Of a stretch of 64,000 bases of DNA, positions 33,548 to 45,900 are shown one piece after another; within the stretch, counting starts at the first letter, position 1; every line of letters begins with the position of its first letter. A program made the translations under genes and the position numbers. The DNA comes from Narthecium ossifragum (lineage: Eukaryota > Streptophyta > Magnoliopsida > Dioscoreales > Nartheciaceae). Location: positions 14,212,290-14,276,289 of the forward strand of contig OY986965.1 in assembly GCA_963920575.1 (NCBI GenBank), given 5' to 3'. The notes under the pieces were generated by a model. The model made no database searches, was not told the DNA's origin, and saw only the letters and a list, made by a program, of their open reading frames with translations.

Positions 33548-33634
33548 TTAACCATAATCATCTGATACTTAAGTGTGGAATAGATTTTTACCTTGACCAT
33601 TTGACCAGTCAACGGTTAGATTTCTGTTTTAACA

Positions 33635-34873
33635 TAAAACAAAATGCTAACTTGACGGCCTTATTGACTGAGACACTTTAACCAACTCAAACTTGGTTCT
33701 GTTTTTTTTACCAGACGAGTCACTAGGCTAAGAAGAGGTACAAACTATTACAGAGCAAGTGGAAACCCAACCGGAGAGCCCCCGATCAAAAACCCACGAT
33801 TGGTACCATTGCGGCTCTCTCTCTCTCTCTCTCTCTCTCTCTAACCTTGCAAATCAGCCAAACCAACTTCCTCACGAGGCACAAAACAAGACAACAAAGA
33901 GAATAAAAAATAATAAAAAAAACCCCATTGCCTCCTGACGGATGTCACGAAGGACAGAAGGAGGCCTAAAAAACATGACCACTAGTACAGCCCACCAAGA
34001 ATTTTGAGTCCGAAGTGCTCGATGTTCAGATGACATTCCCCGTGTTTGAAATTCCCCAACTTTGAAGTACCCAATGTTTGAAAGACAATCTCTTTGCTTT
34101 ACCCCAATTAAAGCTAATATCTCATCTTAAAGTGCCCGCGGTTTGAACGACAATCCCTCGTCCTTCTACTAGAAAGCATGGACATGTGACACAAACACGA
34201 CACAACACAGACACGCCAATACAATAAAGTACATACCATATATATCTTTGAACCATCAATTCATATCCCCAACGTACAAATGTCCTTACTTGTAACTATT
34301 GTACATTATTTGGCCTCCATGGTGCTTTAGATGTTTGTCCTCCAAAGTACTCCACAATGGTAAACATATCAGCATGTTTTTGCGGGCACGAGACATATCG
34401 GTCTGTGCCGGTACGTGCAGACCTGCTTGGCAATTCTTGGTCCAAGCTCACTATAAACAAGCACAATTATTGCCACTTCATTTGTTCTTTATATCCAAGA
34501 ACACTTAGAATTTGTCATCCTTCTTCCATGATTCTTAAAGTAACTATCTATCACGAAATTCCACCAACGCATGTTCGGAGAAAACTCACGCAAAACATCT
34601 CCAAAATGGACCTTCAGTTACTTGAGTACAATATTTGGAAGTTGACCTTCTTGACATGGATTTAAACTAGCTCCACCAACGCATGTTCGGAGAAAACTCA
34701 CGCAAAACATCTCCAAAATGGACCTTCAGTTACTTGAGTACAATATTTGGAAGTTGACCTTCTTGACATGGATTTAAACTAGCTCCAAGTTTCTTCTCCT
34801 AAAATATATGGCGAATCAGCTCTCGTTACTTGCCTAATGTGACATAAAGTGGAGATCATTTCAACTGGTAATC
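33635..34873. other. Intergenic region between element B and the LDL2-like gene
   Basis: I recognise no gene. It has a (CT)n microsatellite (33814-33841) and a 112-bp tandem duplication (34561-34784). Confidence 0.6.
34561..34784. repeat. Perfect or near-perfect 112-bp tandem duplication
   Basis: The unit starting CCACCAACGCATGTTCGG (34561) is repeated at 34673 and appears identical by eye through to ...TTTAAACTAGCT. It lies 90 bp before the assembly gap. Confidence 0.9.
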
Positions 34874-35073
34874 NNNNNNNNNNNNNNNNNNNNNNNNNNN
34901 NNNNNNNNNNNNNNNNNNNNNNNNNNNNNNNNNNNNNNNNNNNNNNNNNNNNNNNNNNNNNNNNNNNNNNNNNNNNNNNNNNNNNNNNNNNNNNNNNNNN
35001 NNNNNNNNNNNNNNNNNNNNNNNNNNNNNNNNNNNNNNNNNNNNNNNNNNNNNNNNNNNNNNNNNNNNNNNNN
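34874..35073. other. Assembly gap, 200 N
   Basis: An unbroken run of 200 N. The round number suggests a scaffold placeholder of unknown true length. Confidence 0.99.
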
Positions 35074-35253
35074 ATTTCAAAAGAATGATACTTCTACAAC
35101 ATGTTACATGGGAAACTGCAGCGAAACATACAATGGGCCGTCACCGAATCCATCATGAATGTGTAGGTGGGCATGCCATACCTCAGCATCATGTTTTCTA
35201 GACATGTGGATGGAAAAAATGGAATATGCTAAAAAGAGAATTAGACTAATGAA

Positions 35254-37812
35254 CTACATTTTGTAGCGCAGAGGCTGGCGTTGCTTATTCCAGCCTTTTT
35301 GTGCAGTAGAAATACTAATGATTAAAGAGCTAGATATTGTACATGTACTACTGATTCCCATTAGTTTCAAACCAAAACTTTTACATACCAGTGCCAGCTT
35401 GCTCTTATCATCTTCATTCGTCATTTGCATTTGGTGAACTTGCTCTCGAGATAGTATAGCATACAAATACAAAGGCTTAGGATCTCTATTTGCCAGTGAT
35501 TGGTTATCCTCTAACTCTCTTCCATAGCTGTATTTACAAAGTGCCTCATTTCTCGACTTCCCAAAGGTAACTCTCATTATTCCCATTGCTTTCGGGTCCT
35601 CGGGTGTAGAGGGGTCAAAAACAAATGAAAAGATTCCAAATGCTAGATCAGGCTCCATAAACAAATCGATTAGAATGTCCTTGCATGATCTCAAACTCTT
35701 TTCCAATGACTTCTTGGGGTCACCAGTTCCATTGGCCCTACTCCTCCACACATTGAGAATGCAACAAGCCTCCCTTAATCCACTCAAGAAAGCGCCATGC
35801 ATAGTTGCTGGATACTGTCGACTTGTAGCCTCTCCAGCAAAAAAAAGTCTTCCTCCAACACCCTCAGCAAGAATATCATAGTCGTTGCCTGAGGAACCTA
35901 CTCCAACATGGGAGTAGGAGCCACGACTAAAAGGATCGCTACCCCATCTAGTACATACTGTTTGAATGGGGTCAGGCACCTTCACTCCTCTTGGATTATA
36001 GATACCTGCATTGTAATGAAGATAGACAGCCCTTGAAATCAACCTGGAAAAAGTTAAAGTCCTACTCAATGAAAATTTGGCAAAAACTAAGACATAGATA
36101 CATCAAGCATTTGCATACTCAATGAAAATTTGGCAAAAACTAAGACATAGATACATCGTTTATCTAGTCATCAAGATAATTTTAACTCCAAAGAACCGTA
36201 TCTCAAAGAATTACATTTGTATATGGTGCTCATAATGAACTAACATGATAATGTCCCAGGAGAGGTCAATGAAACGCAATCCCCTAGGATCAGTACCTTT
36301 AAGAACAGATAGAACCCGATGAAGCAAAACAACCGGATCAGTGCTTTCAAAAGCTAAGGCAGCTTCTCCAGCCACCAATGCAATAAGAACAGCACCACCA
36401 GAAACTGTATGATAGCCATAGAACAGAAAGAACTCTCCACGGCTGCTTCTTTCCTTGTTCAGCCGGCCAAATGTATCAAGATCCTCTCCCCAGAAGACAT
36501 AAGGAAATAGCATGGCAACCTTGTTTAGCAGCCCGAATCCAAGTCTCTTAATGGCAACAAGCTTCCTGGCAGGCAATTCCGGTTGAAAATCGATGGTTCC
36601 GCTCTTCAATACACCTAATGGAACTGTGCAGAGAACCATGTCAGCCTGAAACATCTGACCATCCTCAAGAACCACCTCCACACCCCTATCTTCATAGGTA
36701 ATCCTCTTAACCATTTTCCTATACAATATAGGTACGTCCTCAGACAATGCATCAACTAACCTCCAATTTCCCCCGGCAAGAAAGCAATGGTCACCGCCCA
36801 TCTCGTAGGGGTCATCCTGGTCCCAGTGCGCGAGCGAGAGGTCCGAGAGGCATCCGGCATTTGCATACTCCAAATTTGCAAGGTGCCAATCAAGAAGCTC
36901 CTTTTGGTCTTCCCTTCTAGCCACACCATACAACCTTCTCAGCCTCTCAATCGCCGAGCCCAACGAGATCCCCTCCGCAGACTCCCCGAGCGCCTCCCTC
37001 GACCTCGCCGCATACTCCAGCAGCTTGTTAAACACCAAATCAATCTCAACATCCAATCTTTCGTCCACATCTCCACCATCCGGTTTAAACAACGGACACC
37101 TATCACGAATCTTGTGCAGCGGAATTCCCAATTGCCGTGCCAAGACGCCGAGTGGGTTCGCATGAATTCCGGTGATAACACTGCCCCCAAGTTCCACAGC
37201 GGCGGACTCCGTTTCCCGACCGATCTTAGTAGTGAAGACTCTTCCTCCGGGTCGGTCTCGGGCTTCCAAGACAAGAACTTTGAACCCGAAAGCAAGCAGT
37301 TGGCGGGCAGCGGAGAGGCCCGCGAGGCCAGCCCCAATAACCAAGATTGAATCTTTGGTGGATTCTTCAGAGAAGCGGAGGCGGGGGCTGAGGGCCGGGG
37401 CGACGCCGAAGTTGATGAAGCCGCGGTCGTGGAGGAACTCATAGGCTTTGGAGACCAAATGGTCGTACTCATGGGCGATGGTCTCTTGGACGTGCGAGGG
37501 CTGCAGGAGGGTCCTAGGGTTGGAGCGCCACCGAGAGAGGATGTGGTTGCGGACGACGAGGTAGGAATTGAGGTCGGAGATGGAGGGTTCGGAGGGGAGC
37601 AGCGCGTGAATGGGGAAGCCGAGAGAGAGGGCGAGCATGGACTCGGCGTCGGTCTCCCGCTGGCGGGCGGACGGGGAGAGCTGGCGCTTGCGGTGGCGGA
37701 CGGGGGCGCCCAGGTGGTCGACGAGGGCGGCGTCTAGCAGGGACTCGTCGTAGTTGTGGCGGCGAGAGGCGGCGCGGCGGCGGGGGCGGGGGCGGGGTGG
37801 TGGATCCGCCAT
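35254..37812 (-). CDS. LDL2: LSD1-type histone lysine demethylase homologue (LDL2/FLD group), exons 37812-36297 and 36005-35254
   Basis: It is a FAD-dependent amine oxidase of the nucleus. The LSD1 family removes mono- and dimethyl groups from H3K4, and the plant homologues repress FLC-type and other loci. Exon 1 starts at the ATG at 37812, giving 505 codons plus one base. Exon 2 completes a 755-residue protein. The intron (36006-36296) has GT..AG ends. Residues: basic N-terminus 1-50, SWIRM about 60-140 ([24 protein letters not shown]), dinucleotide motif about 156-166 (VIGAGLAGL) with [10 protein letters not shown], the FAD-linked lysine region [12 protein letters not shown], and the C-terminal FAD site near 565 ([19 protein letters not shown]). 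The tail (LSREQ, FGLKLMG) points, from memory, to LDL2 rather than LDL1. The frame is intact. Confidence 0.9.
36064..36157. repeat. 53-bp direct repeat inside the LDL2 intron
   Basis: ACTCAATGAAAATTTGGCAA... through ...GATACATC occurs twice with a 53-bp step (36068 and 36121). It enlarges the intron and leaves the splice sites alone. Confidence 0.9.
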
Positions 37813-39992
37813 GGATGAAGTCAAAGGTGACGGCTTGGAGGGGTTGGAGAGGAGGAGGGAGCATTAGAAGTTTGAAAGGGTGTCTGGGTTTTGTAGAAGC
37901 GAGGAGAGGAGCGGTTAACCATACCTCTCCCATTTTTCTCATTTCTTTCGCTTCTCTTCGTCTCTAAAACGTAAGAGGTCTTCTTCCAACTCTTTTGGAA
38001 ACTTTTTTAAGAGGATTTATTTCAAATCAAAATCAGAGAATTAAAAATCTGAAATCTTTGTGATTTTGAATAATATTCATATTTCATTTCCCGTCAAAAA
38101 AACATTAAATTTGAAATATAAGATTTTTTGAGGGTGTCAAATGCGATATTAACGCCTTTATAGTCATATTTGAAAATAATTTTACAATTAGATTTATTCT
38201 TTTCTAATAAAAATTTAACATAGAATGTATTTTTTGGTAAGAACTTGTAATGCCAGGTTAATTTTTTTCTCTCTCAACAATGTTCAGACTGAGGACATAC
38301 ATACTTTAAATCCCTTTCACCTATGCATTTTTAATTTACCAGTCAGATATATTGACTATAAAAGTAGTTTATGCTGCACTTGGCTAGAGAACATTAGTCT
38401 ACACAATTGAGAAGAATCTGATGCCACCATCATGTAGAGAGGCTTCAAAAACTCTCAAAAGAGGGAAGTAGCTCTTCTGCCCTTTGTGCCACCCTATTGG
38501 CACTGGTGGAGTAGGATTGACCTGCAATACGGAACCTATATTTATAATCTGTGGCTTAATACTCAAATTGACAATTTGGAGGATACATGATGATGATAAA
38601 AAATTGTTCCATTTTCAAACTTCACCTTCACTAATTGTATTGTTATTGATACGATACATAAAACCTGGTATTATAGATGGTATTGTGCCTTTGAATGTGA
38701 AATATCGATTGCTTGTTGAACCCTGTGAATTATGTGAAAATATAACATACCAAATTTGAAGCATGAATCATGGATCTAATTCCCGCCCTATTGCCATTCC
38801 TAAGAATGGATTCCTAACCACAACAGGCTATGATAAAACATGCCCAAAGTTGCAAAACCACAAATAAAGTAGATTTAACATATAAATTTTTCATGCAAGG
38901 AATCAAACATAAAATTTGTATCAAACTTCAGGAACAATATTAAAAGCATATAGATCATGAAGTCATGATACATAACCATGCTATGTACATTCAAACCAAA
39001 CAGCAGAGCAGTAGTCATCCTTAGATAGTCTTTTTTAGTGCTGCTTGCACTGTCGAGTTTCAGAGATCACTATTTCCACATCACCAAAATGGCACATTAT
39101 CATTGTGCACATAAAAGGGTGGTTACCACCATTTTATCCTGTATTAAGGGAGGCACTTGCATGAGGTACTTGGTCTTCTTAGGAATCTACCACCTAAAGG
39201 GACTTTATGGATACTGAAGTTATAAGGGCATTTGCCCACATTAAGTCAGGGTCAAACACTCAATTTAAATAATAATAATAATAATTTGAGAGAATTTTAT
39301 GGGTAGTAAAAGTTGTATGGATATTTTGCTCATCTTAAGTCAGGTCAAAGACTCAATTTAAAATAAAAGAAGATAAAGAGAAAAAAGATGTCATCGTAAT
39401 CAATTCGTGGAACATTCATTTTACTTAAATTAAGGGATGAAGAGTTGATGAATTAGACGTCCTCAATAGACCTCGGTAAGTGTCGGATGAATTAGACGTC
39501 CTCAATAGACCTCGGTAAGTGTCGGATTTCTATACTCAAGTGCCCAGGAAAACTTTGCCAACTTCCTGTTTCATATTCTTCAATCCATAATTTTGAAATC
39601 TTTCCCCTGTTTTTGTAAGAACCATCCAGTGAAACCAAAAAAATCCAACAGTCACCATTGTAAGCGACTAGGTTCCATACGCTCATGAGCCCATGTATAG
39701 TAATACAATCTTCTTGACATTCAAAACAGCAACAGTTGATTATTTTCCATTATCAAAGGCGTAAAAGCATACTTGCAAATGCATCTACTCTGTGCGCTTA
39801 ACAAAGCGATACACATGTTTGCCAGACAATAATCTGTACACAGTACAAATGGGAACAAACACAGACTCGAGGTAACAAACTCAGCTTGCTGCAGTAGCTG
39901 ATTTTGTGATACAAGGACACTGGGGATTACTGTCACAAGGCAAATAGCGAAGTTCTCATAATTCTCAAGCTTAATCAGAAAATGTCAGCACA
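37813..39992. other. Intergenic region: LDL2 upstream region and quinone oxidoreductase 3' end
   Basis: I see no coding frame that I trust. It is AT-rich, with a 39-bp tandem repeat (about 39446-39526, two copies of ATTAGACGTCCTCAATAGAC...). Near 39260 and 39345 there is a similar word twice (AGTCAGGTCAAA-ACTCAATTTAAA). Confidence 0.6.
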
Positions 39993-42900
39993 TCATGGAA
40001 TTAGAAGTATTTTGCCAATATGAGCACTGGTTTCCATCAGCCTGTGAGCCTCTGCTGCTTTCGACAAGGGAAAGGATTTGTAAACCACTGGCTTCACCTT
40101 TCCTTCTGCAATGGCTGGCCAAACATGTTCCTTCACTTCACTCACAATTGCAGCCTTTTCCTTGACACTTCTTCCCCGCAATCCAGCAGCTGTGACAGAT
40201 GAAACAAGACTAATTTAATGACCTCATCAAATAAAGACAAAAATCATGTACCATAGCACTCATCATCGAACAGCATTGCAACATGAATTTGGAACGAAAG
40301 AAAATAATTCCCAGAAATTGCAAGTATGCATCAGTTCCAATCCACACATTTCGGTCAAACATGGCAACATGAGTCCGAGCATTTCGCATGGTGATATTGC
40401 ACTTTTCTGGCATTTCCCCGCGTCATATGGCTAACTCGCAGCATTTGCCTCAACGGTTGTGGTGGATTGGACAATCAAATGTCCCATCCCACTCTAGCTT
40501 ACCAAGCAGAAGTTGCATTTGGTATCAACACCCCCCACCCCACCCCGTGGAAAAAAAAAACAAAAAACAAAAAAAATAGAAACTCCCAAACCGATAATAA
40601 CAATTAAAATTGATGAACAAGACATATCTCTCCAATAAATGGTTTCAAAGGAGCTGGAATCGTTGCATTATCAAAAGAATGGTATGCTAAACATAAACAT
40701 GTAAAGCATGGATAACCAATGCCTAATTTCCATAGCAAATCTTGAGAAGCATTAGAAGACTACTCAACTTTCAGGTCCATCTGACTTCGCATCAGGAAAG
40801 AATGTCTTCCAATTTTTTATTGGGTGGTAACATAATTGAATGGACAGATATCCATAGATGCCACAATTTTGTTTTCTTCCACTATTTTGTCCAGAGATTT
40901 GAGAACCGTTCAGAAACAACTCAACATCTGACTTTCTTGCATAACCTAATGTGTTCCTATTGAACTTCAACCCAGAGTGACCAGCTTAGCAAGCAAGAAA
41001 CACTTGCAGGACTTCTTATGGAGGACATTAGATTATGAAAAATGAACTGAGATACAGACCTTGTATAGTGAGACGCCTAGCAAGCAATCCTGAGAGGTTA
41101 ACTTCACCAACTGTACCTCCTTGCAAACCAATGATAAAAAGCCTTCCACCAATATTTAAGCTCTCAAGATTTTGGCGAATGTATGCTGCACCCATGTTGT
41201 CCAGTATAACATCCACGCCTGCATCAAAACGTTTTAATATGTCATACTTATAAGCAATATTACAACATATAATGCTAGTAAAACACACCTTGCCCTCCTG
41301 TTTCTTCCTTTATTCTCAAAAGAAAATCTTCAGTCTTGTAATTAATGCATACATCAGCACCAAGTTCCTTGCAGGCAGCCAGTTTATCTTTGCTTCCTGC
41401 GAAGTGAAACATTCAATAAAATGGAAGGTATGAATGAAGCTAACAACAGGTATGATATAAGCATGAAGCTTCCCCATGGTTGCTACCATACCTGCTGTAA
41501 CAAATACCTTCGCTCCATGATACTTGGCAATCTGGATCGCGAATGTGCCAATTCCACTTGATCCTCCATGAACCTAAACTTTGATTTTTGTTAAGATTGA
41601 GGTGTTGCTGAACAGCTGGAAGTACCAAAAGTTTTAAATAACGGTGATTGGATTAATTCGCTATATATCTGTTCCAAGTTGGTGTTTGTAGCTACTTTAC
41701 GTATGCCATGATACTAATCCTGTTTTGCATAATCGCCTGTGTAACGCCCCGGCCCTCCACTGGGCCCTGGCCCGCGGGCTCCCGGTCCGACAGGATCCAC
41801 CCGAGGGCCTCACCCGACACAATATTGTTCGCTTTTGACTCACCGCAGAAATCTGGGAACCCATCCCGGGATCCATCCCGGGACCGCTCCAAGGCAAGCA
41901 CGCTTAACCTTGGAGTTTTCTGGCGGATCACTGCCAGCACGGCTTTAAAACGCGTTGTATCTATTAAGGGCTTATTATATACTTATATCGAATCCCGGAC
42001 CATACTCAGACGTTGTGAGATTGCTTACCCGGCTACCCGACTCAGCCCCGCCCTCCAGGCGCAGGCATCTTATCCCACGGTAGACCCAGCGGGCCTCACA
42101 ACCTGGGGTGCTATGGTTTACAATGCTGCATAAGATACCAAGGCAAGAATCCTAGATTAATGTCTATGACAAAGGGTTCCACACAGATGGCATCATCCAA
42201 GGTTGAAGTAGATGCTTCAGAAAGAAGTCAGCTTAGAATAAGACCCAAGTAAAGGCCAACTGATAGATGACAAACAAACTATAACCCGATAAAAATTGTT
42301 ACCAAGTGGTAGAAGAACTATTACATGACAAACCAAGGATGATCAGGTAAAAAGATGTTATCGAAGGAAGTAGCAAAACTTCAGCACATAGACAAGTCCG
42401 AAAACTGGTTTCATCGTAAGCACCTAAGTACCGATTCCAAAGAATACAGACGTACAAAATTCATATTAATCAGCCTATCCTTCTTTGAAAATTAGTTCTC
42501 TAAAATGGACAGATGATATATGGATCATTCGTAGTCTACTGGGAATTAATTATACTAACAGCAGCGTAATGGACAAAATAAGTTTTGATTTGGTATTTAT
42601 CAACAAGAAGATCAACAATAATGTTGACCACTTACATTGAACAAGAATTTTCTTAAACTTTGTATCTATGTGCTCCAGTAACAGATTGATGAGTTGAGTC
42701 ACCATAAATCCTACAGGCTACCAAAACTAAACTTAACAGCAAGAATCTCAACTGCATTGTGCCAACAGAAGATGCAATACATACACAAAAATTCTGGTTA
42801 TGGGTACAACCAACTTTTTCGAATTCTCCCTAAGGTGTAAACAACCTCTTTCTAAATTAGCATCTTGAATCAGTCTTGCAATCAGCAACTTATGCTTATA

Positions 42901-45900
42901 GAAAAACAAACGATAGCCACATCAAAAGCACATGTTTTTCACATCTTTCAGACACAAGAAAGGAAATTATTAGGGAGATAAATTTTTATTTGAATGAATG
43001 TTTCTGTAACATAATAAACTACAATGCCGAACCAGTCCAGTGAGCAACAATTGCTCAGAGACATAAATCACCAGGTCAGCATACCCAATTGCACAGAAAT
43101 ATATAATATTAAGAATCTGCACTATTCAAAAACTAAATCTCAATTCTCTGATTGATATAACTCTGTAATAACAATCATTATAAATATAGTTAATTGGTGT
43201 TTACACCAAATGACTGAAACTTGTTGCTTGGTACACCACCATCATTAGATTTAAGGTCTAAACACCATTTACATCAGTTATGAACAGTTATGATTGGTTA
43301 TGTATTTCTGATGACATTTTTGTCCCTATGATAACCCAAACCCTGATCCGAAATCTAACTCCATCGTCCCCTTCCTTTCCCAGTCCCTCTCCCCATCCTT
43401 CTCCCCCTCACTGCTCGAGGTCCTCTCCCACTCCTCTCTCTCTCCCCTCCCCCTCCTCTCCCTCTCTCCCCTCCCCCTCCTCTCCCCTACAACTCCACCG
43501 CAGCAATCAAGAAGTGTGCCGACTCCGATCCGTCGTCACGGCGCCTCAACGCCTACGATCCGTCATCACCGAAGGTCTTCGTGACGGACAATGTTGTCTA
43601 CGTCGACTCCGACCCCAACCCCTCTATCCCTCCCCTCCCCCTCCACTCCCCTGCAACTCCGCCGCCGCGATCAAGAAGTGTGCCGCCTCCAATCCGTCGT
43701 CGCAACGCCTCCGATCGGACGTCGTCGGAGGTCTTCGGGACAGACGACGTTGTCTACGTCCACTCCGACCCCAGCCCCTCCTCTCTCCCTCCCCTCCCCT
43801 CCCCTCCTCTCCCGTGCAACTCCACCGCCGCGATCAAGAAGTGCGCCGCCTCCGATCCGTCGTCGCAGCACCTCAAGGCCTCTGATCCGTCTTCGCCGGA
43901 GGTCTTCGTGACGGACGACGCTGTTTACGTCGACTCCGACCCCGGCCACTCCTTCCATGACATCCGCGAGCAGATCTTCAGCTCCGTGGACACATCCGCG
44001 GACCCCGCCCCCATCAACGACTTCATCCACCAGGCCGAGTCCATGGGCGAAAGCATAGCCCGCAGCACCATGAGCGGTTTCGCCCCCCACAACGTCCCAG
44101 TCTACACCGCCCTCGTCAACGAGTTCGCTGAGAAAAGAGTAAAGAGGAAAGAGAAAAAGAGAAAAGTGAAGCCGTGAGTTCGTCGTCGGTTAAGACCACT
44201 ATAGGAGAGATAGTAGGGACATCAACGAATGATTCTGGTGGCTGATCGACGAGAATGATGGCGAAGACGGGAAATCGAAGGAGAAAAAAAGTAAAGAGAA
44301 GATAAACGATAAAACAGAAAACCGAAAAGAGAAAAATGAAAAAGAGAAAAGTGAAGTTGTGAGCTCATTGTCGGTTAAGACCGATATAGGAGGGATAGTT
44401 GGGACATCAACAAATGATTCTAGTGGCTGATCGATGAGAATGGTGGTGGAGACGGAGGATCGAAGGAGAAAAAAAAAAGAAAAAAGAAAAAAAGAATAAT
44501 GAAAAAGAGAAAAGTGAAGTTGGGAGTTCTTTACTATGTTTTGTATGTTGTTCATTGGCTCAGTTCAATATTGGCCCAATATTCTCTCGTCTCTTCTCTC
44601 TTCTATGTTTTATATGTTGTTCATTGTTTCAGTTCAATATTGGCCCGATATTCAGTTTTTTTTTTCTATTTTCTCTTTTCTCTGTTTTCTTTGCTATATT
44701 TTGTATGTTGTTCATTATTTCAGTTCAATATTGATCCAATATTCAGCTTTCTTTTTTTCTTTTTTCTCTTGTCTCTTTTCTCTTTTCTCTTTGCTATGTT
44801 TTCTCTTTGACAGCAAAACTAAAAAAAATTAGATATAATCGACAGCATGGATCTGATCAAACATGGTTATCATCGTCATCAAGATTCGTGCATGGTGACA
44901 CGATAATGATTTGATCACAGAGGTTCTAGAACCCTCTGTCGGCATCCACGGCGAGGATCTTCATGAACACATCATAGGAGATCCTGTCCTCATCAGCGTC
45001 GCCATCACAGATCATGGCGCCAACACCCTCGTCGGTGGAGGGGATGCCAGCCAAGTCAAGGTAGGCCTTGAGTTTTGTGAAGCACACGCAGCCGTCACTG
45101 TCGCGGTCCATGGCGCAGAACCCCTCCGCAATGATCTCCTCAGAGGAAGATGAGGAAGAGTTGTCGCTGGAGGAACCGAAGACGCGCTCGAATTTGTTAA
45201 ACCAGACGAAGCCATCACTGTCAGCATTGCCGGCGGAGATCATTGCCGAGATGTCATGTCGGTGACGACGGCGCCATAGAACACCTTGAGGTCCTTGCGG
45301 CCGATCCGACCGTCGTGGTTGGAGTCCAACACATGGAGCGCCAGGCGGTACACCGAGACCTCCTCATCTCGCAACGCGTCTCTCCGACAGATACATCTCT
45401 CCCTCCTCCGACACCGGCCCCTCCTCTCTCCCTCCCCTCCCTCTCCTCTCCCTGCAACTCCGCCGCCACGATCAAGAAGTGCGCCGCCTCCGATCCGTCG
45501 TCGCAGCGCCTCAACGCCTCCGAACCGTCATCACCAGAGGCCTTCGTGACGGACGACCCTGTTTACGTCAACTCCAACCCCTCCCTTCTCCGATCCGACC
45601 CCGGCGACGCCTGGGTCTGATGGTACGCGTTCAGCGGGGCGAAGAACGGTGCGAACCCCGTTATTTAGATGTAGGATGGACATGAGGGTGTATGTGTCAT
45701 TTGTAATGTAAAATGGTGTTAATGTCCTAAATCTTATGCTTAGTGTTTTTTTAATATGATAAATTCATTTTATGGTGCTGGAGCCCCTTCCCCCTTATAA
45801 ATACTACTTATTGCAAGATGTCTGATCTTTCAAAATACGGAAAACTCACGAGGAATGCTTCTCCTCGAGACAGACGGCTTGTCATAAATACGGTTGACCA

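Larger units (their letters stand above)
7192..33634 (+). mobile_element. Element B: Tat-type Gypsy LTR retrotransposon, host of the nested insertions
   Basis: The remaining end of the 5' LTR is 7192-7315, followed by a candidate PBS, gag, RT, RNase H, a second RNase H-like domain and integrase. Then comes a 3.9-kb segment with antisense ORFs, a polypurine tract (31623-31636) and the 3' LTR (31637-33634). A dual RNase H and antisense ORFs between pol and 3' LTR are known in the Tat lineage. The element is split by a solo LTR at 11330-13573 and a Copia element at 14020-25373. Its 3' LTR carries a MITE. Element A lies in its 5' LTR. It is the oldest element in this nest. Confidence 0.88.
31637..33634 (+). 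repeat. 3' LTR of element B, carrying a MITE
   Basis: It starts TGTTAACCAATATAATGG and ends TTTTAACA. Its last part equals 7192-7315. TATAAATA (32266-32273) is the likely promoter. It has a 35-bp tandem repeat (32061-32150) and an inserted MITE (32793-33547). Confidence 0.88.
43231..45750. mobile_element. Putative Pack-MULE with captured gene fragments, in intron 2
   Basis: The ends 43231-43282 and 45698-45750 form imperfect inverted repeats of about 50 bp. Both contain an AACACCATTT(T)ACAT block and an AGATTTA(A)GG block. I could not find a clear 9-bp TSD. Inside are GC-rich fragments on both strands, tandem repeats near each end, and a broken EF-hand gene. This composition, unlike the AT-rich intron around it, fits a Mutator-like element that captured gene pieces. 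The boundaries are tentative. Confidence 0.4.

Noticed and set aside
7192..33634. tRNA genes
   Set aside because: No cloverleaf with A and B boxes was noticed by eye here or elsewhere; the tRNA-like words are primer-binding sites.
33113..33681. Two frames within and after the MITE
   Set aside because: The first lies wholly in the MITE and the second crosses its end into the LTR; neither has a known domain.
34849..35088. Open frames through the gap
   Set aside because: They consist almost entirely of X residues from the run of N.
36787..37942. Plus- and minus-strand frames overlapping LDL2 exon 1
   Set aside because: Shadow frames of the GC-rich exon; no known domain.
41888..41915. A 5S rRNA gene
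   Set aside because: Only the box A region and a weak box C word match; the rest is LTR sequence with TG..CA ends and a near-perfect TSD.
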